A DNA stretch of 44,894 nt, from positions 1 through 44,894 of the forward strand of contig CAYFRD010000010.1 of assembly GCA_964345555.1 (NCBI GenBank). The letters are read 5' to 3'. Shown here piece after piece: positions 7,561 through 16,000 of this stretch. Source of the stretch: Peptoniphilus_E sp964345555 (GTDB lineage: Bacteria > Bacillota > Clostridia > Tissierellales > Peptoniphilaceae). A program made the translations under genes and the position numbers. Every line of letters begins with the position of its first letter. Within the stretch, counting starts at the first letter, position 1. Under the pieces are notes generated by a model that was not told where the DNA came from, searched no databases, and worked only from the letters and a program-made list of their open reading frames with translations.

Positions 7561-9071
7561 AACCTGTTTTGTTGATGATACTTGACGGATTCGGAATAGG
7601 AAAAAATTACGAAGGAAATGCAATATACAAGGCAAATGCACCCACTTTAAAGGGATTGCAAAAGTATGCCCATGCACAACTTTTGACTTCAGGAGAATCC
7701 GTCGGACTTCCGGAAGGTCAGATGGGAAACTCTGAAGTGGGACATTTGAATATAGGGTCGGGCAGAGTGATCTATCAAAGTTTGACCATGATAACAAAGG
7801 CCATTGAACACAGGACATTTTTTGAAAATGAAGCTCTCTTAAATTCAATAAAAAATGTCAAGGATAACAACTCCTGTATGCACTTAATGGGTCTTGTGTC
7901 AAAGGGTGGAGTACATTCTCACATGAGTCACTTGACAGCTTTGGTGAAGCTATGCAAGCAAAACGGACTTGAAAATGTATATATCCACGCAATTACAGAT
8001 GGAAGAGACGTGTCTCCCCAGGCAAGTCTTGAGAATGTATACGAACTGCAAAGAGCTTTGGATAAAATAGGAGTAGGAGAAATTGCCACCATATGCGGTA
8101 GATACTATGCCATGGACAGGGACGGCAGATGGGACAGAACCAAAGCATACTACGACTTGGTAACTGACAGCAGAGGAGAAAGCTACCATTCTGCAAGGGA
8201 ATTAATAGGAGAAAACTATCACAGAGAAATTTACGACGAGTTTATCAATCCCGGATATATAACTAAGGAGGGCAAAGCTACAGCTACAATAAAAGACAAT
8301 GACAGCGTAATATTTTTCAATTTCAGACCGGACAGAGCAAGGCAGATAGTCAGAGCACTTGTAGACGAAAATTTCAGCGGATTTGAGAGAAAGTTTATGA
8401 ACGTGCACATGACCACCATGACGCAGTATGACAAGACGATTCCAAATACACATATAGCCTTTGATGAAGTCATACCTTCCAACACTTTAGGAGAAGTTCT
8501 TTCGAGACAAGGCAAAAAACAACTTAGAATTGCAGAAACGGAAAAATACGCTCACGTAACATTTTTCTTCAACGGAGGAAGAGAAGTTCCCTTTGAGGGG
8601 GAAGACAGAGTGCTGATTCCGTCGCCTAGGGTTGCCACCTATGATCTGAAACCTGAGATGAGTGCACAGGAAGTGACAGATGCACTTTTGGACAGAATTG
8701 ACAAATATGACTGTATTATTTTAAACTTTGCCAATCCCGACATGGTGGGACATACAGGTTCAATTCCCGCGGCGATAAAAGCAGTTGAAACCATAGATAA
8801 ATGTGTTGCAAGAACACTTAAAAAACTTGATGAGAACGGTGGAGTTGCAATCATCACCGCCGATCATGGAAATTGTGAAGAAATGCTTACGGAAGAAGGT
8901 AAGCCGGTTACAAGCCATACTACAAATCCTGTGCCGATTTATCTGTGCGGCACAGATGATTATAAATTGGACGACGGGGCACTATGCGATATTGCACCTA
9001 CTATATTGGAACTTTTAAATATAAGGCAGCCTGAAGAGATGACAGGTAAATCATTGTTGGAAAGGAAGTAG
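7557..9071 (+). CDS. gpmI: 2,3-bisphosphoglycerate-independent phosphoglycerate mutase
   Basis: This 504-residue, Mn-dependent alkaline-phosphatase-fold mutase converts 3-phosphoglycerate to 2-phosphoglycerate. The N-terminus ILDGFGIG carries a metal ligand. The nucleophile is Ser59 in GNSEVGHLNIG. AITDGRD, MDRDGRWDRT and the C-terminal metal cluster ITADHGNCEEM complete the family pattern. It overlaps tpiA by four bases and is followed after three bases by eno. Confidence 0.95.
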   Translation: MKPVLLMILDGFGIGKNYEGNAIYKANAPTLKGLQKYAHAQLLTSGESVGLPEGQMGNSEVGHLNIGSGRVIYQSLTMITKAIEHRTFFENEALLNSIKNVKDNNSCMHLMGLVSKGGVHSHMSHLTALVKLCKQNGLENVYIHAITDGRDVSPQASLENVYELQRALDKIGVGEIATICGRYYAMDRDGRWDRTKAYYDLVTDSRGESYHSARELIGENYHREIYDEFINPGYITKEGKATATIKDNDSVIFFNFRPDRARQIVRALVDENFSGFERKFMNVHMTTMTQYDKTIPNTHIAFDEVIPSNTLGEVLSRQGKKQLRIAETEKYAHVTFFFNGGREVPFEGEDRVLIPSPRVATYDLKPEMSAQEVTDALLDRIDKYDCIILNFANPDMVGHTGSIPAAIKAVETIDKCVARTLKKLDENGGVAIITADHGNCEEMLTEEGKPVTSHTTNPVPIYLCGTDDYKLDDGALCDIAPTILELLNIRQPEEMTGKSLLERK

Positions 9072-9074
9072 ATT

Positions 9075-10358
9075 ATGAGTTTTATTAGCAGTGTATATGC
9101 GAGAGAAGTTTTAGATTCAAGGGGAAATCCCACAGTTGAAGTGGAAGTCAGAACGGAAAACGGAGGGTTTGGAAGAGCAATAGTACCCAGCGGAGCATCA
9201 ACAGGCGCCTATGAAGCCGTAGAGTTAAGAGATAAAGGAAGCAGGTACGGAGGCAAGGGCGTATTGAAAGCTGTAGAGCATATAAATAACGAAATTGCCG
9301 AAAGATTACAATATTTCGACGTACTGGATCAAGTGGCGATAGATGAATATCTTATTAATTTAGACGGAACTGAAAACAAATCAAGACTGGGGGCAAATGC
9401 TTTATTGGGAGCATCTTTGGCAGTTGCAAGAGCGGCTGCAGATGAATTGGAAATTCCACTTTACCAATATATCGGAGGAGTAAATGCAAAGGTTCTGCCG
9501 GTGCCTATGATGAACATATTAAACGGTGGAGAACATGCAGATAACAATGTGGATATTCAAGAATTTATGATAATGCCCGTGGGAGCAGGAAGTTTTGCAG
9601 AAGCGTTGGAAATGGGAGCAAATGTATATCACAATTTAAAAAGTGTCCTTAAAAACTTGGGACTTTCAACGGGAGTGGGAGATGAAGGCGGATTTGCACC
9701 CAATCTTGAAAGCAATAAAAAAGCCCTTGATGTAATAGTCGAAGCTATAAAAAAATCCGGACTTGTACCCGGAGAAGACATAGTGCTTGCATTGGATGTA
9801 GCGGCATCTGAACTCCATGAAAGTGGAAAATACAATCTAAAGGGAGAAGGTAAGGTCTTTACCTCAGATGAAATGATAGAGTACTATAGAGAATTAATTG
9901 AGCAATACCCGATCTGCTCCATAGAAGACGGACTTGATGAAGACGACTGGGCAGGGTGGAATAAATTAAGAGCGGAATTGGGTGACAGAGTTCAATTGGT
10001 AGGAGACGATTTATTTGTCACTAATACCAAGAGATTGCAAAGAGGTATAGATGAAAACAGTGCCAATTCAATACTCATAAAATTAAATCAAATAGGCACA
10101 CTCTCCGAAACCATAGACGCAATTAACCTTGCAAGACAAAATAACATGACAGCAATAATATCTCATAGATCAGGAGAAACGGAAGACTCCACAATTGCAG
10201 ATTTAGCCGTGGCGACAAACGCCGGGTTTATTAAGACCGGAGCACCTGCAAGATCCGAAAGAGTTGCAAAGTACAATCAACTTTTGAGGATAGAAGATCA
10301 ACTGTCAAGCAGTGCGAGATACTTGGGAATAAAGAGTTTTTATAATCTAAAAATATGA
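9075..10358 (+). CDS. eno: Enolase (phosphopyruvate hydratase)
   Basis: This 427-residue enzyme dehydrates 2-phosphoglycerate to phosphoenolpyruvate. Family hallmarks are SRGNPTVEVEV at the N-terminus, the substrate loop SGASTGAYEA, metal-ligand segments SIEDGLDEDDW and VGDDLFVTN, the catalytic-lysine segment LIKLNQIGTL, and SHRSGETEDS. Length is normal. The stop overlaps the next gene's ATG by four bases. It is the last true glycolytic gene of the operon. Confidence 0.96.
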   Translation: MSFISSVYAREVLDSRGNPTVEVEVRTENGGFGRAIVPSGASTGAYEAVELRDKGSRYGGKGVLKAVEHINNEIAERLQYFDVLDQVAIDEYLINLDGTENKSRLGANALLGASLAVARAAADELEIPLYQYIGGVNAKVLPVPMMNILNGGEHADNNVDIQEFMIMPVGAGSFAEALEMGANVYHNLKSVLKNLGLSTGVGDEGGFAPNLESNKKALDVIVEAIKKSGLVPGEDIVLALDVAASELHESGKYNLKGEGKVFTSDEMIEYYRELIEQYPICSIEDGLDEDDWAGWNKLRAELGDRVQLVGDDLFVTNTKRLQRGIDENSANSILIKLNQIGTLSETIDAINLARQNNMTAIISHRSGETEDSTIADLAVATNAGFIKTGAPARSERVAKYNQLLRIEDQLSSSARYLGIKSFYNLKI

Positions 10359-10741
10359 TTTATTTAATAAGACACGGAAAAGCCGAACCTCATGCCGATA
10401 GTGATTTTGACAGAGAGCTTACGGGAGAAGGCAAAATTGAATTAAAGAAGAATTTTGAAGAGTTTAAAAAGGATTTTAAATCGACAAACTTCAAAGTTTA
10501 CACTTCACCATACACAAGAGCAGTTCAGACAGCTGAAATATTTTGCCATGTCTTCGATACAGATTATGAGATACTAAAGGAGTTAGGTTTTGGAAATAGC
10601 GGTTATGCAAAAATCGTCAGAGGACTGGATGATGGAGATTATATATTAATAGGGCATCAGCCATATATATCCGAAGCCATATATGAACTCACAGGTCTTG
10701 ATATGCCTGTAAAAAAAGGTTCGATACACAGAGTTAGATAA
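10355..10741 (+). CDS. SixA-like histidine phosphatase family protein
   Basis: The 128-residue protein starts with IRHGKAEPH (RHG signature, residues 6-8) and carries a second conserved His in LIGHQPYISE. These two histidines form the phosphohistidine active site of the histidine-phosphatase superfamily. Size and motif spacing fit SixA-type enzymes, which dephosphorylate phosphohistidine proteins; the substrate here is unknown. It overlaps eno by four bases, so it is cotranscribed and probably translationally coupled with glycolysis genes. Confidence 0.75.
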   Translation: MIYLIRHGKAEPHADSDFDRELTGEGKIELKKNFEEFKKDFKSTNFKVYTSPYTRAVQTAEIFCHVFDTDYEILKELGFGNSGYAKIVRGLDDGDYILIGHQPYISEAIYELTGLDMPVKKGSIHRVR

Positions 10742-10753
10742 TAGAGGAGAAAG

Positions 10754-11170
10754 ATGAAAAATTTTGAAGAGCTTATAAAAGCCAGAAATGAAAAAAACAC
10801 CTATGCCATATTTATGGGTATAAATACCACAGACATGAGTGAAGGATATGCACAAGGTGAAATAGAACTTAAAAAAGAACATTTAAATCCTATGAACAGC
10901 GTTCATGGGGGATGTATATTTTCCCTTGCCGACACCATAGCCGGATCTGCATCGGTATCCTACGGATATAAAACCGCCACGGTAACCAGCAGCATGAACT
11001 TTATATCAGCTGCAATCAACACAAAGAAAATAATTGCAAAGGCGGAAGTGGTTAAAAGAGGTAAGAAAACCACAGTTGTAAATGCAACGGTATATGATGA
11101 TAAAGAAAAAATCGTAGCAATAGGAACTTTCACATTTTTCAACACGGATATTCCATTTTTAGAAAATTAA
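10754..11170 (+). CDS. PaaI family acyl-CoA thioesterase (hotdog fold)
   Basis: This is a 138-residue single hotdog domain. The segment MNSVHGGCIFSLADTIAG matches the PaaI/4HBT signature, with the HGG loop followed by an acidic residue on the central helix (LAD). Such enzymes hydrolyse acyl-CoA thioesters; the natural substrate cannot be inferred. It lies 12 bases after the SixA-like gene with a GAGGAG site and is the last gene of the operon before a long hairpin. Confidence 0.75.
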   Translation: MKNFEELIKARNEKNTYAIFMGINTTDMSEGYAQGEIELKKEHLNPMNSVHGGCIFSLADTIAGSASVSYGYKTATVTSSMNFISAAINTKKIIAKAEVVKRGKKTTVVNATVYDDKEKIVAIGTFTFFNTDIPFLEN

Positions 11171-11249
11171 ATTCAATCATAATGCAGACGATGAAAGCAC
11201 TTACGTTGCTCAAATGGAGTCCTGTCCATTTTCACAACTGCATTCATTA

Positions 11250-11302
11250 AAAATACCCTTGGTCTGTTAATAATATGTGATTAACTTGATCAAGGGTATT
11301 TT
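11250..11302. terminator. Bidirectional terminator between convergent genes
   Basis: A 12-bp perfect stem (AAAATACCCTTG with CAAGGGTATTTT) continues through an imperfect middle into a second GTTAAT/ATTAAC stem. It forms one long hairpin between the plus-strand thioesterase gene and the minus-strand gene ending at 11304. The outer A/T tracts serve both strands. Confidence 0.75.
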
Positions 11303-11303
11303 G

Positions 11304-11789
11304 CTATCTTGTAAACACACTGTCGGTTATTATCTCTATATTAGGTAATTCTTCTAAAAGATTATTGAAATCTTCCTTACTTGCTCTGTAGTCATCGACA
11401 GTTTTATTGTAATTGGTCTTAAGTATCATATTTGCAGTTTCCACATCTACCGACATAGAAGGATTGTCATATCCGTAGGAAATAATGTCACAATATTCTA
11501 CTAAAATCAACACATAAATTCCGTTGACAATCAGAGTTTTTAAATCTTCTTCTTTAAAATCCGGTTCATCATCTGCAAATTTAATTAAAATTTCATTTCC
11601 GTCTGTTGCCGTTTCTTCAATTGTGAATTCTTTCCAGTCAAGCCTGTCTATAATTTTAAAAGCATCATCTTTTTTAAAAATATCAGTTTTTGAATCATAT
11701 AAAGTTTTTTCGCTGTTATAGAAAATAAGAAAAGCTAAAATCGACAAAGATAAAATCATGATCAAATTTTTTCTTTTGTTTTTCTTCAT
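11304..11789 (-). CDS. Membrane-anchored protein of unknown function (possible DUF4825-like tail)
   Basis: The chosen start (161 residues) has GGAGGT seven bases upstream; an earlier ATG at 11801 overlaps that site and is unlikely. The N-terminus is lysine-rich followed by one hydrophobic segment (about residues 9-24), giving a single membrane anchor or uncleaved signal with an extracytoplasmic acidic domain. The C-terminal half (NMILKTNYNKTVDDYRASKEDFNNLL) loosely resembles the ending of DUF4825 proteins, but I cannot confirm this. A good promoter lies upstream. It diverges from the SLH gene at 11934. Confidence 0.6.
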   Translation of the reverse strand: MKKNKRKNLIMILSLSILAFLIFYNSEKTLYDSKTDIFKKDDAFKIIDRLDWKEFTIEETATDGNEILIKFADDEPDFKEEDLKTLIVNGIYVLILVEYCDIISYGYDNPSMSVDVETANMILKTNYNKTVDDYRASKEDFNNLLEELPNIEIITDSVFTR

Positions 11790-11827
11790 AATAACCTCCA
11801 TACTTTATAATCTATTTTCTTGGGTAT

Positions 11828-11855
11828 ATTATAGTACAAAATATATATTTTGCAA
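11828..11855 (-). promoter_or_regulatory. Promoter of the membrane-anchored unknown gene
   Basis: Read on the minus strand: TTGCAA (11855-11850), a 16-base spacer and TATAAT (11833-11828). Confidence 0.6.
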
Positions 11856-11905
11856 AATACAGACAGGTTTCATAGGCTTATTTATTTTTATAAATTTGAC
11901 TTTAT

Positions 11906-11913
11906 GCTATAAT
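11906..11913 (+). promoter_or_regulatory. Extended -10 promoter of the SLH gene
   Basis: TGC precedes TATAAT at 11908-11913, an extended -10 arrangement. No clear -35 is present. The predicted start near 11920 leaves a leader of only about 15 bases carrying GGAGGAG. Confidence 0.5.
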
Positions 11914-11933
11914 ATTTGTCAGTGGAGGAGTTT

Positions 11934-13082
11934 ATGAAAAAGATATATAAAATTTTGTTGATCGCACTTGCTGTTTTAATGCTGCCTACCGGCATATATG
12001 CCAAATCTTTTATCGATTTGAAATCGGATGGTGAATATGGATGGGCATATGCCGCTGTAGATAGTTTGTCTGAAAAAAATATTTTCGGCGGATATCCCGA
12101 CGGAACTTTCAAACCCTATAGAGCTGTGAGCTTTTTGGAGATAATGCAAGTTATAAAGAATATAAAAAATCCGTCAATTGATGAGTTAAAGGCGGCGGAA
12201 GACAGATATTACAGCACGGCAAATATCTATCGCGTGCCTTCATGGGCGACGGAGGCGGTTTGCTATAATTTAGCTATAGATACTATTACGGAAAAAACTC
12301 TTGAGGCTGCGGAACTGGGAGGATTTTTAAGAGATAAGGATACAGTGTTTCCCAACAGAAATTCGGTGACGGTGTATTTTGGAAGAGCATTCGGTCTTCC
12401 TCAAGCGGATATGGGCAATTTAAGACATAACGATGTGGATAAAATTCCGCAAATTACAAAGGATTATCTTGCAGGGCTCATTGAGGCGGGAATCTATGCT
12501 GCTACGGGAAGTGACGGATATTTCAACGGAAGCAAGTATATAAGACGCTCAGAAGTGGCCATAGTAGCAGATAAGTACTTGAGTTATTTGGGCAACAATT
12601 CATCTCCTGTTGAAACGGGTAATCTTGCAGGCGCTAAAATTGTTAAGGGTAATCTTTCAGCTGTGAGCTTAAATGGAAGCAATTCCATCGTTACAATTGA
12701 AGGTAAGGATTACAATATAGATGTCAACAATGTGCAACTGTCCAGTAGAGACGGAGGAGCTGTAGATAATATTCTTAACTTGATAAATCATCAAGTGGAG
12801 GCTTATGTGGAATTTGACAGTGTCACTAGAATAAAATCTTTAGAGGCTACTCGTGAAGACAGATACGACAATAAAATTGAATTTTCAGCAAAGGTCATCA
12901 GGAGAGATGATTTTGGCGGAGTATATGATGTTCAAGTATTGGTATCGAACAATTCTCTTATAACTTCCGGTTCATCGCTAAAAATAAGATCGGATATGCC
13001 TTTAAATGAGGGAGATTTGATCAAGGTGAGGGCAAATATTGTAGACACAGAGCTTGAAGATATGAAAATAGAAAAATTATAG
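11934..13082 (+). CDS. Exported S-layer-homology (SLH) domain protein
   Basis: This 382-residue secreted protein begins at the ATG preceded by GGAGGAG. The N-terminus is a signal peptide (lysines, hydrophobic core, cleavage probably after GIYA near residue 23). Up to about residue 215 there are three SLH-like repeats, the first containing WAYAAVDSLSEKNIFGGYPDGTFKPYRAVS; the second and third are degenerate. The remaining C-terminal part (about 230-382) is beta-rich and unrecognised. SLH repeats usually bind pyruvylated cell-wall polymers, so it is likely a cell-surface protein. It is monocistronic, with a terminator starting one base after the stop codon. Confidence 0.8.
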   Translation: MKKIYKILLIALAVLMLPTGIYAKSFIDLKSDGEYGWAYAAVDSLSEKNIFGGYPDGTFKPYRAVSFLEIMQVIKNIKNPSIDELKAAEDRYYSTANIYRVPSWATEAVCYNLAIDTITEKTLEAAELGGFLRDKDTVFPNRNSVTVYFGRAFGLPQADMGNLRHNDVDKIPQITKDYLAGLIEAGIYAATGSDGYFNGSKYIRRSEVAIVADKYLSYLGNNSSPVETGNLAGAKIVKGNLSAVSLNGSNSIVTIEGKDYNIDVNNVQLSSRDGGAVDNILNLINHQVEAYVEFDSVTRIKSLEATREDRYDNKIEFSAKVIRRDDFGGVYDVQVLVSNNSLITSGSSLKIRSDMPLNEGDLIKVRANIVDTELEDMKIEKL

Positions 13083-13108
13083 GGTGAAGGCATGACCTTC
13101 ACCTTTTT
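13083..13108 (+). terminator. Terminator of the SLH gene, abutting tcdA
   Basis: Stem GGTGAAGG (13083-13090) with CCTTCACC (13096-13103), loop CATGA, then five Ts. It ends only eight bases before the tcdA start codon. The CACC end of the stem could alternatively pair with GGTG at 13109-13112, the only Shine-Dalgarno-like sequence of tcdA. Confidence 0.85.
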
Positions 13109-13116
13109 GGTGATAT

Positions 13117-13797
13117 ATGGATAGATTTAACAGAACGATAAAATTAATAGGACAGGACAATTTAATTAAAATACAAGGGGCAAAAATATTGGTTTTCGGT
13201 CTTGGAGGAGTAGGCGGTTCACTTTGCGAGGCTCTTGTTAGGTCGGGAATTAAAAAAATCGCCCTTGTGGATGACGATGTTGTGGAAGCTACCAATCTTA
13301 ACAGACAATTGGTGGCTACGGAAAAGAGCATTGGTGAATCCAAAGTGGATGCCATGGAGATAAGGCTTAAAGAAATCAATTCTCATGTGGAAGTGCTGAA
13401 ACTATGCAAAAGAGTCACTGCAGAAAATGTCGAGGAGTTCAATTTATACGATTATGACTTCATAGCTGATGCCATAGACACAGTATCAGCTAAGGTTGCA
13501 TTGGCACAAATCTGTTATAATAATAATTATAATTTAATCTCCGCCATGGGAGCGGGCAACAGAATCGATCCGACTAAATTCAAAGTTGACGATCTATTCA
13601 ATACCAGCTATGATCCCCTCTCAAAGGTGATGAGAAAAGAACTTAAAAAACGCGGTGTCAAGAGATTGAAAGTTGTTTATTCCACGGAACAACCCATGAA
13701 AATATCCTCAAGCACACCGGGATCGATGTCCTTTGTGCCGCCTGTATGCGGAATGGTAATGGCTTCGTACATAATTAGAAGCCTAATAGAGATTTAG
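13117..13797 (+). CDS. tcdA: tRNA threonylcarbamoyladenosine dehydratase (ThiF/E1-like)
   Basis: This 226-residue E1-like enzyme has the nucleotide-binding GLGGVGG at about residues 28-34. The sequence VDDDVVEATNLNRQLVATEKSIGESK is typical of TcdA/CsdL, which cyclises t6A in tRNA to ct6A using ATP. No Zn-binding CxxC pair of MoeB/ThiF type is seen, which favours TcdA. The start has a weak GGTG site directly behind the preceding gene's terminator. pcrA follows after seven bases. Confidence 0.8.
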   Translation: MDRFNRTIKLIGQDNLIKIQGAKILVFGLGGVGGSLCEALVRSGIKKIALVDDDVVEATNLNRQLVATEKSIGESKVDAMEIRLKEINSHVEVLKLCKRVTAENVEEFNLYDYDFIADAIDTVSAKVALAQICYNNNYNLISAMGAGNRIDPTKFKVDDLFNTSYDPLSKVMRKELKKRGVKRLKVVYSTEQPMKISSSTPGSMSFVPPVCGMVMASYIIRSLIEI

Positions 13798-13804
13798 GAG
13801 CAAT

Positions 13805-16000
13805 ATGATTTATAAAGATTTAAACGATAGACAATCGGAGGCACTTTACTACAATGACGGACCATTACTCATACTTGCAGGAGCGGGTTCGGGAAAGACA
13901 AAAGTGGTAACCAACAAAATAGCATACCTCATAGAGGAGAAAAATATTTTTCCTTCGGAGATATTGGCTATAACCTTTACCAATAAAGCTGCCAAGGAGA
14001 TGAAGGATAGAGTTGCCAAACTCTTAAATGAAGATATAGGTCAAATGTGGATCGGTACCTTTCATTCCCTATGTCTTAGAATTTTGAGAATGTCAAAGGA
14101 GAACAGCCTAAAGACGCAGAATTTTTCCATTTATGACAGAAATGATCAGGTGACTGTCATAAAGGACTGCCTAAATGAATTGAATATCAGCAAGGAGCTG
14201 TACAAGTTCAGCAGCGTGCTTGCAAAAATATCCGAACTTAAAAACGACTTTATTAAACCTGAAGATTTCATCAGGACAAATGAAAGTGATTACTACCTCA
14301 AAAATATAGGATATATATATGAGCTTTACGAAAAAAAATTGCAGGAGAACAATGCCTATGATTTTGACGATTTGATAATAAAGACCGTTGAACTTCTTGA
14401 GAAAAATGAGCATATAAGAGAAGCCTACAGGAGAAAATTCAACTATATATTTGTAGATGAATACCAAGATACCAACAAAGCTCAATATAAATTCATAAAA
14501 TTACTCTGTAAGGAAAATCCCAATTTGACGGTGGTGGGAGATAACGACCAATCTATTTACAAATGGAGAGGTGCCGACATTACAAACATACTGAATTTTG
14601 AAAGGGACTTCAGGAGAGCAAAGGTAATCTTACTGGAGCAAAACTACAGATCCACATCGGATATTTTAAAGGTTGCGAACTCCCTGATAAAGAACAATCC
14701 CAACAGAAGGGACAAAAATCTTTGGACTGATAGAGAGGGCAATGAAAAAGTTAAATACAGATTATTCGGTCATTCAACGGAAGAGGAAATGGGAGTGGTC
14801 ACCAAGATAGAACATCTTCATTACAAAGGATATTCCTATGAAGATATGGCTATTTTATATAGAACCAATGCACAATCCAGAGGTTTTGAAGAAACCCTTG
14901 TAAGAGAAGGAATACCCTATAAAATTGTAGGCGGTCTTAGATTCTATGACAGAAAGGAAATTAAAGACATAGTTGCATATTTGACTTTAATACTTAATTC
15001 GGGAGATGATGTGGCTCTAAGGAGAGTTATAAACGAACCGAAAAGAGGTATAGGATCAACGACCGTTGCCAAGATCATGGAAGCGGCTGAAGAAAAGGGT
15101 TTGTCCATGTATGAAATCATCAGCGATGAAGATAGTCTGAAAAGCTTGAATATAAGGGCAGAATCTAAAATTGTGAATTTTGTCGAGATAATTGAATCCC
15201 TCAAGGAAGCAGAAACAAAGACGACTTTGACGGATTTTATGAATCAAGTAATAGATAGAACGGGATATATAGAGGAACTTCAAAGAGAAAATACTGTGGA
15301 ATCAAGAACCAGAATAGATAATATCAAGGAACTGGTTTCCACAGCATATGACTATGAAAAACGAGAGCCGCTTACGAAATTGGAGGATTTTCTGTCCAAT
15401 ATAAGCTTGATTTCAGATACTGATGAAGTCACTGAAGAAGAAAATGCCGTAAAATTAATGACTGTTCATTCCTCCAAAGGTTTGGAATTTAAAATAGTTT
15501 TCTTAGTGGGCATGGAAGAGAATTTATTCCCCTCGGCACGCTCTATTGAAGAAGATGAAGATGTGGAGGAAGAAAGACGATTGTGCTATGTGGCTGTTAC
15601 CAGAGCGGAAGATCTGCTATATATTTCTTCAGCGGCTGCAAGAACACTTTACGGAAGAACCACACCTGCTTTGGAATCCAGATTTATAAAGGAAATGGAA
15701 GATGAAATAGATAGGATAGAGGATAGTTCTCAAAAAATGCAGCAAAGCAGAACCATGGTTAAAGTAAGGCATTTTACTCAATATTCGCAGAAAAAAGTTG
15801 AAAAACCCGTAGATAAAGTGCAAAATAAAGAAAAAGAAGATATAAATATAGGAGATAAAGTATTTCATAAACTTTGGAAAGAGGGAATGGTAGTTTCTAA
15901 AACGCCTAAAGGAGAAGATTATGAAATAGTTATCGCCTTTGATAACAAGGGGTTGAAGAGATTGATGTTGTCTGTTGCTCCTATAAAGTTGGTGAAATGA
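13805..16000 (+). CDS. pcrA: ATP-dependent DNA helicase PcrA/UvrD
   Basis: This 731-residue superfamily 1A 3'-5' helicase acts in repair, rolling-circle replication and transcription conflict resolution. Motif Q (LNDRQSEAL) and Walker A (LAGAGSGKTK, about residues 24-33) are at the N-terminus. Motif II is VDEYQDTN (about 216). Then come VVGDNDQSIYKWRGA, EQNYRS, KLMTVHSSKGLEF and VAVTRAEDLLYIS. The final 50 residues (GDKVFHKLWKEGMVV...) are the Tudor-like domain that binds RNA polymerase in PcrA. AGGAGC precedes the ATG. The last four bases overlap ligA, the usual pcrA-ligA pairing in Firmicutes. Confidence 0.95.
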   Translation: MIYKDLNDRQSEALYYNDGPLLILAGAGSGKTKVVTNKIAYLIEEKNIFPSEILAITFTNKAAKEMKDRVAKLLNEDIGQMWIGTFHSLCLRILRMSKENSLKTQNFSIYDRNDQVTVIKDCLNELNISKELYKFSSVLAKISELKNDFIKPEDFIRTNESDYYLKNIGYIYELYEKKLQENNAYDFDDLIIKTVELLEKNEHIREAYRRKFNYIFVDEYQDTNKAQYKFIKLLCKENPNLTVVGDNDQSIYKWRGADITNILNFERDFRRAKVILLEQNYRSTSDILKVANSLIKNNPNRRDKNLWTDREGNEKVKYRLFGHSTEEEMGVVTKIEHLHYKGYSYEDMAILYRTNAQSRGFEETLVREGIPYKIVGGLRFYDRKEIKDIVAYLTLILNSGDDVALRRVINEPKRGIGSTTVAKIMEAAEEKGLSMYEIISDEDSLKSLNIRAESKIVNFVEIIESLKEAETKTTLTDFMNQVIDRTGYIEELQRENTVESRTRIDNIKELVSTAYDYEKREPLTKLEDFLSNISLISDTDEVTEEENAVKLMTVHSSKGLEFKIVFLVGMEENLFPSARSIEEDEDVEEERRLCYVAVTRAEDLLYISSAAARTLYGRTTPALESRFIKEMEDEIDRIEDSSQKMQQSRTMVKVRHFTQYSQKKVEKPVDKVQNKEKEDINIGDKVFHKLWKEGMVVSKTPKGEDYEIVIAFDNKGLKRLMLSVAPIKLVK

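Noticed and set aside
7507..7848. Long antisense frames over tpiA/gpmI and other glycolytic genes
   Set aside because: They lie opposite strongly conserved enzymes, with no ribosome sites and no recognisable protein features.
11173..11270. Short open frames on both strands (24 and 29 codons) between the thioesterase and the convergent gene
   Set aside because: Neither has a convincing ribosome site. The region is made of small inverted repeats (AATGCAG/CTGCATT, AATGGA/TCCATT) next to a terminator, so an RNA-structure explanation is simpler.
11896..11913. TTGACT next to TATAAT as a promoter before the SLH gene
   Set aside because: The hexamers are only six to seven bases apart; the extended -10 alone is the better reading.
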